Source: Saccharospirillaceae bacterium (GTDB taxonomy: Bacteria; Pseudomonadota; Gammaproteobacteria; Pseudomonadales; Oceanobacteraceae). Taken from it: a stretch of 64,000 nucleotides of DNA. The translations under genes were made by a program, and so were the position numbers. The notes under the pieces were generated by a model. The model did no database searches, was not told where the DNA came from, and saw only the letters and a program-made list of their open reading frames with translations. Location: positions 124,001 to 188,000 of the forward strand of contig JAKVCS010000003.1 in assembly GCA_022448365.1 (NCBI GenBank), read 5' to 3'. Positions 44,329 to 52,745 of the stretch are shown here, one piece after another (positions within the stretch are counted from its first letter, which is position 1; each line of letters starts with the position of its first letter).

Positions 44329-45053
44329 TAGATTCCCCCGCCATGTGCGATTAGCCAGGTACGTTCAATATCCCCCAGTCGGGGCAATTCAAAACGCCAG
44401 CGTACAGCCCTCGGCACTTCTTGCCCTTGACCTGCGGTTTGCAGTGCAGGCCAGGCTGAGTACCAGTCTCTGCCATCCACTTTCACTGACTGATCCTGTT
44501 GCTGGCTTAATTTTTCAACCAGCAGATCGATTTCTAAAGACTCAATTTGCTCCAACACAACCTGTGATACTGGCTCGGAATCGGTCGAACGGTCCAGCAC
44601 TCTCCAGAAATAGCGCACCAGACAATCACCTTCTGGCTCTGCAACTCCCCACTTCAGCAACCGTTCCCGAGCTGGCTTACAGACATCATTATCCATCGAC
44701 TCCATACGGTATGCGACGCGTTGCAACGTAGAGCGTGGATCTTTTGCTATGGGAGAATTACGCCATCCAGCTCGGGTAAATTCTATAGGATAGTCACCAT
44801 TTTCTAGTATCAGGGCGGATTGGGAATCGCCGTACTGATCCCTGATGGAACGATTAATAAACTGCTCGATATCACGACTCAGCACTTGATTAAACCGTTG
44901 CAGACTTGTGAGCTGCTCAGAAGTTATTTCTGTGGAGCTTTTCGTATCGATGACGCTGCGTAGCAATTGACTGGCACCAACACCCAGCATTGCAGTAATT
45001 GCAACAGCAACCAACACCTCCAGTAGCGTAAAACCGCGGGAATGATGCATCAA
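44328..45053 (-). CDS. gspJ: Type II secretion system minor pseudopilin J
   Basis: Minor pseudopilin of 241 residues with the prepilin peptidase site SRG/FTLLEVLVAVAITAML. Downstream features include LQRFNQVLSRDIEQFINR, EFTRAGWRNS and LQRVAYRME, typical of GspJ. It binds GspI and GspK at the pseudopilus tip. Its start overlaps the end of gspI. Confidence 0.94.
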   Translation of the reverse strand: MMHHSRGFTLLEVLVAVAITAMLGVGASQLLRSVIDTKSSTEITSEQLTSLQRFNQVLSRDIEQFINRSIRDQYGDSQSALILENGDYPIEFTRAGWRNSPIAKDPRSTLQRVAYRMESMDNDVCKPARERLLKWGVAEPEGDCLVRYFWRVLDRSTDSEPVSQVVLEQIESLEIDLLVEKLSQQQDQSVKVDGRDWYSAWPALQTAGQGQEVPRAVRWRFELPRLGDIERTWLIAHGGGI

Positions 45054-45421
45054 TACTTCCCCCGATAAGCTTCAAGAGTAATCAGATTGGCATCCTTCTC
45101 CTGAGCATTGGCTACTGAAATGGTGATTTTTCTCAGACTGGCCTGTTCCATATTCTCGATCTTGGTGTTCACTCGCCATTCGCGATTGGCCATATCAATA
45201 ACATCGTTGGAATTTGTAACATTAGGAAATGGACCCAGGCGAATTTCAGCCAGCTTATTTTCTGCAACGAAGGCGGCCAGCGTTTTCTCCTGCAGATACA
45301 ACAGATTGTTGACACTTTGACTGGTGGTTTGACTGATGGTGGTAGCAATGACGGCAAATACCGTAACAGCGATCATCACTTCCAGTAGCGTAAAACCTTT
45401 CGATCGCTGATTAACCTTCAT
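45050..45421 (-). CDS. gspI: Type II secretion system minor pseudopilin I
   Basis: Small minor pseudopilin, 123 residues from the chosen ATG (MKVNQRSKG/FTLLEVMIAV). That start has GGAG a few bases upstream; an in-frame ATG nine codons earlier is less likely. VAENKLAEIRLGPF and the NREWRVNTKIE segment are typical for GspI. Its beginning overlaps gspH by 11 bases, and its end overlaps gspJ. Confidence 0.93.
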   Translation of the reverse strand: MKVNQRSKGFTLLEVMIAVTVFAVIATTISQTTSQSVNNLLYLQEKTLAAFVAENKLAEIRLGPFPNVTNSNDVIDMANREWRVNTKIENMEQASLRKITISVANAQEKDANLITLEAYRGKY

Positions 45422-45998
45422 AACGCTCCACTTCAGTAAATAATGCACTGAAACCGTCGCCTTTTAATCGCACGACAAAGTTGTTGTCACTCTTGTGGCT
45501 GAGCTCAAGGCGGAAAGGCGTGTATTCGTCTGAGGAGAGAAATAGGAGTGCGGGTTTTGGCCCAACTTTATCATCGACCAGCTCGTCGAAATCAATCTTT
45601 TCGTCTTCAACGTACAGCACCATCTCAACTTCTTTCGGTGCTTCGAGGCTGGTTTTTAGCGTACCCTCACCATGTGATTGCCAGGGGTTTTTTTCGACTT
45701 TTGCACGCTCTTTAGCGTCTAGGTTTATGACTCTTTCGCTGTGAATATCGTTATAAGACAGCAACAACAACTCCTGGGATGTCATTGCTAATCCTAAGTC
45801 TACATTCTGAAAAACCGCATCTTCACGATACGCTTCCAGCAATACAGTAAGTTGACGGGCAAACTGCTTGGTTTCGTCCTCAGCCGGATTGCTACTGGCA
45901 GTGAGCGTTGCCATCGACATTAACCCGCCAATGATCGCCAACACAACCAACACTTCCAGCAGGGTAAACCCCTGCTGCTTGCGATTAACCGTCATCAT
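45411..45998 (-). CDS. gspH: Type II secretion system minor pseudopilin H
   Basis: Pseudopilin of 195 residues with the cleavage site KQQG/FTLLEVLVVLAIIGGLMSMATL. After it come FARQLTVLLEAYREDAVFQNVDLGLAM and LLLLSYNDI, as in GspH. The start has two adjacent ATG codons and cannot be resolved; the leader differs by one residue only. It is 14 bases after gspG. Confidence 0.92.
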   Translation of the reverse strand: MMTVNRKQQGFTLLEVLVVLAIIGGLMSMATLTASSNPAEDETKQFARQLTVLLEAYREDAVFQNVDLGLAMTSQELLLLSYNDIHSERVINLDAKERAKVEKNPWQSHGEGTLKTSLEAPKEVEMVLYVEDEKIDFDELVDDKVGPKPALLFLSSDEYTPFRLELSHKSDNNFVVRLKGDGFSALFTEVERYEG

Positions 45999-46012
45999 GA
46001 AAATATCAGCGA

Positions 46013-46447
46013 CTACTCGTTGCTACTGATATCCGCACCATCTTCTTCGCCACCTTCCACGCCGTCAGCACCCATGGATACGATTTCGTATTTGTTGGCT
46101 TTTTCACGGTAGTAGATGAACTCATTACCCCAGGCATCCGTTGGCACGCTGCTGCCCTTCATATAACCGCCGGACTTGTAGTTCTTTGGCTCGGGCGAGC
46201 TGCTTGGCTTAGTAATCAGCGCTTCCAGGCCTTGCTCCGTCGTCGGATATTGGTAGTTGTCCAGCTTGTACAGGTCAAGCGCGCTTTCAATCAGCTTCAT
46301 CTGGCTCTTGGTGGTTTTGATGTTGGCTTCACTGGCAGAGCCGAGAATATTAGCACCCACCAGGGCCATAATACCGCCAATAATTGCCAGTACGACCATC
46401 ACCTCTAACAGGGTAAAACCTTTAACTTTTTGTGCATTAACTTGCAT
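46013..46447 (-). CDS. gspG: Type II secretion system major pseudopilin G
   Basis: Main pseudopilus subunit, 144 residues, with the cleavage site KVKG/FTLLEVMVVLAIIGGIMALVGANI. The body shows ALDLYKLDNYQYPTTEQGLEALI, a calcium-loop region around DAWGNEFIYY and GADGVEGGEEDGADISS at the C-terminus, all as expected. The AGGAG ribosome site is good, which suits a highly made subunit. Confidence 0.96.
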   Translation of the reverse strand: MQVNAQKVKGFTLLEVMVVLAIIGGIMALVGANILGSASEANIKTTKSQMKLIESALDLYKLDNYQYPTTEQGLEALITKPSSSPEPKNYKSGGYMKGSSVPTDAWGNEFIYYREKANKYEIVSMGADGVEGGEEDGADISSNE

Positions 46448-46459
46448 TGTTGTTTGCTC

Positions 46460-47680
46460 CTACTGAACCATTTGTTGCAATTCGAGAATGGGTAACATGA
46501 TTGCGGCAACGATTAAGGCCACAATCGCGCCCATGGATAACAGCATCATGGGCTCAAAAATTTTAACCAACGCGGATACGGTATTTTCCAGCGTGGTTTC
46601 CTGCTGCTGTGCAGTGCGTGCCAGCATTGAGTCGAGCTCGCCACTGTTCTCACCACTGGCAATCATATGCAGCATGATGGGGGAAAAATGACCGGTATCC
46701 CCCAGAGCCTGATGCAAACTGCCCCCTTCGCTGACCGCCACGGTTGCTTCCATTAAACCCGCCTGTATCGGTAAGTTAGTCACCACCTGACTGGCAATAC
46801 GCATCGCCTCGACCAAGGGAACACCACTGGATGTAAGAATCGCCAGTGTACTGCCAAATCGCGCAGTATTGGCGTCACGTACGAAACCACCCAAACCGGG
46901 GATTGTCAGCACAAAACGATGAAATTTCCGCCGAAAACCTTCTTTCTTCAACGCCCGATTAAACAGGATTAACCCCGCAATCGTGGCGCCAAGAATATAA
47001 AGGCCGAAGTTGCTGATCAGGTGACTGATATTCAGCATGAACTGGGTTAAACCAGGCAGCTCCTGACCGTTTTTAATAAATACTTCAACGATATCCGGCA
47101 CAACATAGGTCAGCAGGCCAACCACGATACCTATTGCGACAATAGTGAGGATGATCGGATACATGGCGGCCAGCTTAATCTTTTGATCAGACTCCTGACG
47201 AGACTCCGTATAATCCGCCAGGCGATTTAAAACGCCATCCAGGTGACCGGCATGCTCACCGGCAGCGACGGTTGAGCGATATAAATGGGGAAATGCCCGA
47301 GGATACTCTTCAAGCGCTTTTGCCAGCGTGTAACCCTCCAGCACTTTGGAGCGAATCGCCAAAATCATCGCTTTGATTTTTTGTTTGCCGGTCTGTTCAG
47401 ATAACGCCCGCAGCGATTCATCGATTGGTAGCCCTGCAGCAATCAGGGTCGCAAGCTGGCGAGTGATCAGTGCCAGCTCTGGTACAGACAGAGAGGGTCC
47501 ACGATTAAAGAAACCGACACCATCGTCGCCTTTTTGTTTGTTGGTTGTCGCTTCCACAGACAGCGGCATCCAGCCTTTATCGCGCAATTGCTGACGAATC
47601 TGGCGTGCACTGTCAGCTTCGAGCACCCCTTTTTGCTGTTTGCCTTTGGCATCCAGCGCCTGATATTCAAAAGCAGCCAT
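46460..47680 (-). CDS. gspF: Type II secretion system inner-membrane protein F
   Basis: Polytopic platform protein, 406 residues, with two T2SSF domains. The N-terminus AAFEYQALDAKGKQQKGVLE is diagnostic, followed by LALITRQLATLIAAGLPIDESL and the repeated ASGENSGELDSMLARTAQQQE region. Three membrane segments are visible, near 170, 220 and 375. It lies between gspE and gspG with short gaps on each side. Confidence 0.96.
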   Translation of the reverse strand: MAAFEYQALDAKGKQQKGVLEADSARQIRQQLRDKGWMPLSVEATTNKQKGDDGVGFFNRGPSLSVPELALITRQLATLIAAGLPIDESLRALSEQTGKQKIKAMILAIRSKVLEGYTLAKALEEYPRAFPHLYRSTVAAGEHAGHLDGVLNRLADYTESRQESDQKIKLAAMYPIILTIVAIGIVVGLLTYVVPDIVEVFIKNGQELPGLTQFMLNISHLISNFGLYILGATIAGLILFNRALKKEGFRRKFHRFVLTIPGLGGFVRDANTARFGSTLAILTSSGVPLVEAMRIASQVVTNLPIQAGLMEATVAVSEGGSLHQALGDTGHFSPIMLHMIASGENSGELDSMLARTAQQQETTLENTVSALVKIFEPMMLLSMGAIVALIVAAIMLPILELQQMVQ

Positions 47681-47695
47681 GTTCTAATCCTTGTA

Positions 47696-49267
47696 TCAGC
47701 CCTTGGCTACCCGTAAGAGTTCTTCAATGGTGGTACTGCCTGCCAGGACTTTTCGAATACCATCCTGGCGAATACTCGGACCAGAGGCACGCGCATGCTC
47801 TTCAAGCTCTTGCTCCCCGGCCTTATCATGAACCAGAGTTTTCATTTGCTCATCGACTTCGATGATTTCATAAATACCCTGGCGTCCGCGATAACCCAAC
47901 TGGTTACATTTATCACACCCTTTCGCATGGTAAATGACTGGCGGGTTATTCGGGTCTGCACCCAATACTTCACATTCAGAAGCATCAGCCGGTGCCGCTG
48001 TTTTACAATCGTCGCACAACACACGCACCAAGCGCTGAGCAATCACACCCACCATCGAAGATGACAGCAGAAACGGCTCGACCCCCATATCCTGTAATCG
48101 AGTAATTGCACCCACGGCGGTATTGGTGTGCAACGTTGATAACACTAAGTGACCGGTTAGCGATGCCTGAATCGCAATCTCTACGGTTTCAAGGTCACGA
48201 ATCTCACCAATCATCACGACATCCGGGTCCTGACGCAGAATAGCACGCAGTCCTTTGGCAAAGGTCATATCAACTTTGGTGTTCACCTGGGTCTGACCAA
48301 TTCCAGGCAAGCTGTATTCCACCGGGTCTTCTACCGTAAGAATATTTCGACTGGTTTCATTAAGGTCTGACAGGGCGCCGTAGAGCGTTGTGGTTTTACC
48401 GGAGCCGGTTGGGCCTGTGACAAGAATAATGCCGTGAGGTTTCGATATTATGTTGCGTAATGTGCGCAAATCACGGTCAGCCAGACCCAGCTGAGCCAGG
48501 CCTAATCGACCAGCCTGCTTATCCAGTAAGCGCATTACGATACGCTCACCGTGCTGTGATGGCATAGTGGACACCCGAACATCCACCTCACGCCCGCCGA
48601 TACGCAAAGCGATTCGACCATCCTGAGGGACACGCTTTTCGGCGATATCCAGTTTCGCCATAACCTTAATACGTGACACCAGCAAAGCCGCCAGCGCACG
48701 TTTCGGCTGCACGACTTCACGCAGCACACCATCGACCCGAAACCGCACTACAAGGCGTTTCTCGTAGGTTTCGACATGAATATCCGAGGCACTCTCCTTT
48801 ACCGCCTCTGTCAACAGGGCATTAATCAAACGAATGATCGGAGCATCGCCTTCCTGCTCAAGCAGGTCTTCGGTCTCCGGAACAGAATTGGCCAAGCTGG
48901 CCAGATCCATTTCATCGCCCAGACCTTCGACCATTTCCATCGCCTCAGAACTGTCACTCTGGTATGCAAGGCCAAGGCGGCGATCAAACTCATCATCACT
49001 GACGACTTCAAGACGAAATGGTGCAGCCAGAAAACGCTGAACTTCCATGATCACGTCTGCACGAATGCCTTCTTTATGAAACACAATCAACTGATCGGTG
49101 GAGCCTTCGACAAGCACACCAAAACGCTTGGCAAAGCCAAACGGAATGCGTGTACTGATGTGTGTACTCTGGGAAGATATTGGCTCATTTGACAAACCTT
49201 CCGTTTCAGAAGGTTCCGGAGTCATAACTTGTGGATGATCCAGCTCACTGGTTACTGCGCCTGTCAT
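47696..49267 (-). CDS. gspE: Type II secretion system ATPase E
   Basis: Hexameric ATPase that drives pseudopilus assembly, 523 residues. It has the N-terminal T2SSE domain, then Walker A (LVTGPTGSGKTTTLYGAL), the Asp box (NILTVEDPVEY), Walker B (DPDVVMIGEIRDLETVEIA), the His box and a four-cysteine zinc motif made by CDDC and CDKC. An extra 40 or so residues precede the domain. The start codon lies only three bases after the ugd stop, so transcription of the secretion operon probably comes at least partly from ugd. Confidence 0.96.
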   Translation of the reverse strand: MTGAVTSELDHPQVMTPEPSETEGLSNEPISSQSTHISTRIPFGFAKRFGVLVEGSTDQLIVFHKEGIRADVIMEVQRFLAAPFRLEVVSDDEFDRRLGLAYQSDSSEAMEMVEGLGDEMDLASLANSVPETEDLLEQEGDAPIIRLINALLTEAVKESASDIHVETYEKRLVVRFRVDGVLREVVQPKRALAALLVSRIKVMAKLDIAEKRVPQDGRIALRIGGREVDVRVSTMPSQHGERIVMRLLDKQAGRLGLAQLGLADRDLRTLRNIISKPHGIILVTGPTGSGKTTTLYGALSDLNETSRNILTVEDPVEYSLPGIGQTQVNTKVDMTFAKGLRAILRQDPDVVMIGEIRDLETVEIAIQASLTGHLVLSTLHTNTAVGAITRLQDMGVEPFLLSSSMVGVIAQRLVRVLCDDCKTAAPADASECEVLGADPNNPPVIYHAKGCDKCNQLGYRGRQGIYEIIEVDEQMKTLVHDKAGEQELEEHARASGPSIRQDGIRKVLAGSTTIEELLRVAKG

Positions 49268-49270
49268 GTT

Positions 49271-50596
49271 CTACCCTAACTGGTCGCGGCCAATGCCGCT
49301 GTAGTCGAAGCCCTGAGCTTTGAGGCTGTATGGATCGTACTGATTACGCCCATCAATGATTACAGGGTGCTTCAAAAGTTTCTTGATTGCATTGAAGTCC
49401 GGCTGACGGAAGGGTTTCCACTCAGTCACCAATACCATGGCGTCAGCATCGGCCAACGCGTCATACTGATGCTCGCACAAAACAAGGCGCTGTTCACTGA
49501 AAACTGTGTCAGGAAAGTGCAGTTTTGCTGCACTCATTGCCACTGGATCATAGGCACGTATCTTAGCGCCGACAGCCAGTAAACTGTTGATCAGTTCGAT
49601 CGAGCTTGCACCGCGCATGTCGTCGGTACCAGGCTTGAACGCAAGCCCCCAAATGCCGATTGTTCGCCCTGTCATATCAGCACCAAACCGCTGCCTGAGC
49701 TTCTCGAAAAGGCGTTGTTTTTGCTGAGCATTGCGGAGTTCAATGCTGTTCAGAATGCCCGTATCACAGCCATTCTCCGATCCCATATTCACCAGGGTTT
49801 GTACATCCTGCGGGACAAATGAACCACCGTAGCCACAACCAGGGTAAATATAGGAATAACCGATGCGACTGTCGGAGCCGATACCTTTACGAACCTGTTC
49901 GACATCAACGCCAACGCTCTCAGCAAGATTGGCAATTTCATTCATGAAGGATATCTTAGTAGCCAGCATGGCACTGGCAGCAAACTTGGTCATTTCAGCA
50001 TCACGCACGCCCATGAACATGAGCTTGTCATGATTACGTGAAAAACTCTGATAAAGTTCAGCGACCGCATTTCGGGCGCGCTGGTTATTCACCCCTACGA
50101 TAATGCGATCAGGTCGCATAAAGTCGTCAATAGCAACGCCTTCCTTCAGAAATTCAGGATTAGACACCACATCAAAATCAACTTCCAGGCCTTTGTCTGC
50201 CAATACTGTCTCGATTACCCGATGGATCTCGTCAGTCGTACCAATGGCTGAAGTTGATTTATTAACAATCAGGGAGTAGCGGCCAAGCACATCAGCAACA
50301 GACGCAGCACAGCGAAGCAAGTCATCCAGATGATTTTCATTGGTTGAGGCATCAAGCGCGATAATATAAACATCGGAGTTTTCAGCCAGAGAGCTGGCGA
50401 AGGATAAGCGCCCTGCTTTGCTGTTGTTCTGAAGCATCGCATCCAGACCTGGTTCGAATACCGGTAGCTGGCCAGAGCGAAGACCAGAGATAATTTTTTC
50501 ATCAGCATCGACACAAGTTACGGCGTTTCCCATTTCCGCAAAACAGGCACTTGTGACCAAACCAACATAGCCGGTTCCTACGACTGTGATATTCAA
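49271..50596 (-). CDS. ugd: UDP-glucose 6-dehydrogenase
   Basis: Oxidises UDP-glucose twice to UDP-glucuronate using NAD+, giving a precursor for polysaccharides. The 441-residue protein starts with the NAD motif VVGTGYVGLVTSACFAEMG; NPEFLKEGVAIDDFM and the catalytic cysteine in YPGCGYGGSFVPQDVQTL follow; IWGLAFKPGTDDMRGASSI marks the C-terminal domain. No polysaccharide gene cluster is beside it. It is directly followed by gspE, so it appears to head the gsp operon. Confidence 0.94.
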   Translation of the reverse strand: MNITVVGTGYVGLVTSACFAEMGNAVTCVDADEKIISGLRSGQLPVFEPGLDAMLQNNSKAGRLSFASSLAENSDVYIIALDASTNENHLDDLLRCAASVADVLGRYSLIVNKSTSAIGTTDEIHRVIETVLADKGLEVDFDVVSNPEFLKEGVAIDDFMRPDRIIVGVNNQRARNAVAELYQSFSRNHDKLMFMGVRDAEMTKFAASAMLATKISFMNEIANLAESVGVDVEQVRKGIGSDSRIGYSYIYPGCGYGGSFVPQDVQTLVNMGSENGCDTGILNSIELRNAQQKQRLFEKLRQRFGADMTGRTIGIWGLAFKPGTDDMRGASSIELINSLLAVGAKIRAYDPVAMSAAKLHFPDTVFSEQRLVLCEHQYDALADADAMVLVTEWKPFRQPDFNAIKKLLKHPVIIDGRNQYDPYSLKAQGFDYSGIGRDQLG

Positions 50597-50672
50597 GAAA
50601 TTTTCCTTCGGTCAGAGCAATTAAACGAGTACGTTACCCTATTACCAAAAAATGACAACTCGATGACATAAA

Positions 50673-50696
50673 AAAACCCGGCTGCTGCCGGGTTTT
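50673..50696 (-). terminator. Terminator after etfA
   Basis: Stem AAAACCCGGC / GCCGGGTTTT with a four-base loop; on the minus strand the T-run extends to seven. It lies 17 bases after the etfA stop, isolating etfBA from ugd-gsp. Confidence 0.9.
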
Positions 50697-50712
50697 CTAT
50701 AAGCTACTGATA

Positions 50713-51642
50713 TTACAGAGCATTTTCCAGTTCTGGAACTGCTTCGAACAAGTCAGCAACAAGACCGTAATCAGCTACCTGGAAGATAGGAGCTTCTTCA
50801 TCTTTGTTAACCGCAACAATGACTTTAGAGTCCTTCATACCTGCCAAATGCTGAATGGCACCTGAAATACCAACAGCAACATACAGCCCTGGCGCGACGA
50901 TTTTACCGGTTTGACCAACCTGCATATCATTAGGAACGAAGCCAGCATCAACTGCTGCACGAGAAGCACCAACAGCTGCACCCAGCTTGTCTGCAACTTT
51001 GTACAGCATTTCGAAGTTGTCGCCGTTTTGCATGCCACGACCACCAGAGATAACAACATCAGCAGCCGTCAGGTCTGGACGATCAGACTTAGCCAGCTCT
51101 TCACCAGCGAAAGCAGAAATGCCAGCATCTTTTGCAACATCTACCGCTTCAACAGCAGCAGAACCGCCTTCGGCAGCTGCTGCATCAAAAGCAGTGCCAC
51201 GAACGGTCATCACTTTGATGCCGTCAGAAGACTTAACAGTGGCAATTGCGTTACCTGCATAAATTGGACGAGAGAAAGTATCTGCAGACTCAACACCAAT
51301 CACTTCAGACAGCATATTTACGTCCAGTAAAGCTGCAACGCGTGGAAGGAAATCCTTACCGGTCGTTGTTGCTGCAGCCAGAATATGGCTATAGCCTTTA
51401 CCCAGCTCAGCAACAAGCTCACCCATGTTCTCAGCCAGCTGGTACTCGTAAGCTGCATTGTCAGCAACCAGTACTTTAGCTACGCCATCAACTTTTGCAG
51501 CGGCTTCAGCGGCAGCGCCACAGCCAGAACCTGCAACCAATACCTCAACGTCGCCACCGATTGCCTTAGCAGCAGTGATGGTATTCAGGGTTGCAGCACC
51601 CAAAGCAGCGTTGTTGTGCTCAGCGATTACTAAGATAGTCAT
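50713..51642 (-). CDS. etfA: Electron transfer flavoprotein alpha subunit
   Basis: Alpha subunit of the FAD- and AMP-containing carrier that takes electrons from acyl-CoA dehydrogenases. The 309-residue protein shows [11 protein letters not shown] and the FAD-binding C-terminal region [46 protein letters not shown] and [17 protein letters not shown]. It is 12 bases after etfB, and a terminator follows. Confidence 0.97.
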   Translation of the reverse strand: MTILVIAEHNNAALGAATLNTITAAKAIGGDVEVLVAGSGCGAAAEAAAKVDGVAKVLVADNAAYEYQLAENMGELVAELGKGYSHILAAATTTGKDFLPRVAALLDVNMLSEVIGVESADTFSRPIYAGNAIATVKSSDGIKVMTVRGTAFDAAAAEGGSAAVEAVDVAKDAGISAFAGEELAKSDRPDLTAADVVISGGRGMQNGDNFEMLYKVADKLGAAVGASRAAVDAGFVPNDMQVGQTGKIVAPGLYVAVGISGAIQHLAGMKDSKVIVAVNKDEEAPIFQVADYGLVADLFEAVPELENAL

Positions 51643-51654
51643 TACATAGCCTCC

Positions 51655-52404
51655 TTAAAGCACTTTTGCATCGTTTTTCAATTTGTCGACCAATTCGGCA
51701 ACGTCAGCAACCTTGATGCCAGCAGAACGCTCAGCGGGAGGTGCAACTTTAACCAAGGCCAGGGTAGAGGCGACTTCAACACCCAGATCTGCCGGAGAAG
51801 TCATGTCCAGAGGCTTGCGCTTGGCTTTCATGATGTTAGGCAGCGAAGCATAACGAGGTTCATTCAAACGCAGATCGGTAGTAACAATTGCTGGCAAGTT
51901 CAAAGCAACGGTACGCAGACCGCCGTCGATCTCACGAGTAACGTTTACTTTGTCGCCGTCAACAGCAACTTCTGAAGCGAAAGTCCCCTGTGGCATGCCT
52001 GTCAGCGCACCCAGCATCTGACCAGTCTGGTTATTATCGCTATCGATGGTTTGCTTACCCATCAGAACGATTTGTGGCTGTTCTTTTTCCACAACCGCTT
52101 TCAGCAGTTTGGCGACAGACAGAGATTCCAGCTTTTCTTCAGTTTCAACCAGAATACCGCGATCAGCACCCAGAGCCAGAGCAGTACGAATTTGCTCCTG
52201 AGCGACTTTAGGACCGATAGAAACAACCACAACTTCGGAAGCAACACCCTTCTCTTTCAGGCGAACAGCTTCTTCAACTGCGATCTCACAGAATGGGTTC
52301 ATAGCCATTTTGACGTTGGTCAGGTCAACATCAGAATTATCAGGCTTTACGCGTACTTTTACGTTGTAATCGATTACGCGTTTAACAGCGACAAGAACCT
52401 TCAT
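51655..52404 (-). CDS. etfB: Electron transfer flavoprotein beta subunit
   Basis: Beta subunit of ETF, binding AMP. From the ATG at 52404 it has 249 residues and starts [20 protein letters not shown], the canonical N-terminus; GAGGAA is just upstream. The frame is open 54 codons further, but that extension has no family resemblance. Markers are [26 protein letters not shown] and [21 protein letters not shown], the recognition-loop region. It leads etfBA and is divergent from the ETF-ubiquinone oxidoreductase. Confidence 0.96.
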   Translation of the reverse strand: MKVLVAVKRVIDYNVKVRVKPDNSDVDLTNVKMAMNPFCEIAVEEAVRLKEKGVASEVVVVSIGPKVAQEQIRTALALGADRGILVETEEKLESLSVAKLLKAVVEKEQPQIVLMGKQTIDSDNNQTGQMLGALTGMPQGTFASEVAVDGDKVNVTREIDGGLRTVALNLPAIVTTDLRLNEPRYASLPNIMKAKRKPLDMTSPADLGVEVASTLALVKVAPPAERSAGIKVADVAELVDKLKNDAKVL

Positions 52405-52630
52405 AGATTCCTCGTAATTATCTTGGTGGATGAATAAAGAGGCCGATGCCACACCATAAGATGAAACCGGAATTGCCCCTTTCCAGCGCTCCACATTATT
52501 GGGATGTTTGACGTAAGCGTCAATAGCATGTCCGATTTCCACGCTTTTCTCGCCTGAAACAGGCAACTTTGGGACAATTCCCCCGTTAAATCAGTTGCTT
52601 GGTAAAAACACCAACGTATAATGTAAAAAT

Positions 52631-52646
52631 TCAAACGCCCGTTTGA
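52631..52646. promoter_or_regulatory. PsrA-like operator between etfB and the ETF-QO gene
   Basis: A 16-base palindrome TCAAACGCCCGTTTGA (arms TCAAACG / CGTTTGA, two-base centre). It agrees with the CAAAC-N4-GTTTG form described for PsrA, the fatty-acid-responsive TetR regulator of gammaproteobacteria. It lies within the 341-base divergent gap, near the middle, so it could act on both sides. A TATACT-like box is close by at 52661. PsrA itself is not in the window. Confidence 0.65.
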
Positions 52647-52745
52647 TGTTTACAGTCAAGTATACTAATGGGCTAATATAAAAGTGTTACACCGAACACA
52701 TGAACAGCACCGTGAGCTGTTCCGTTTGAGCTTGAGGAGAAGACC

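Noticed and set aside
52404-52566. N-terminal extension of EtfB by 54 codons
   Set aside because: The canonical N-terminus and a strong ribosome site are at 52404; the extension has no family match and lies in the promoter region.
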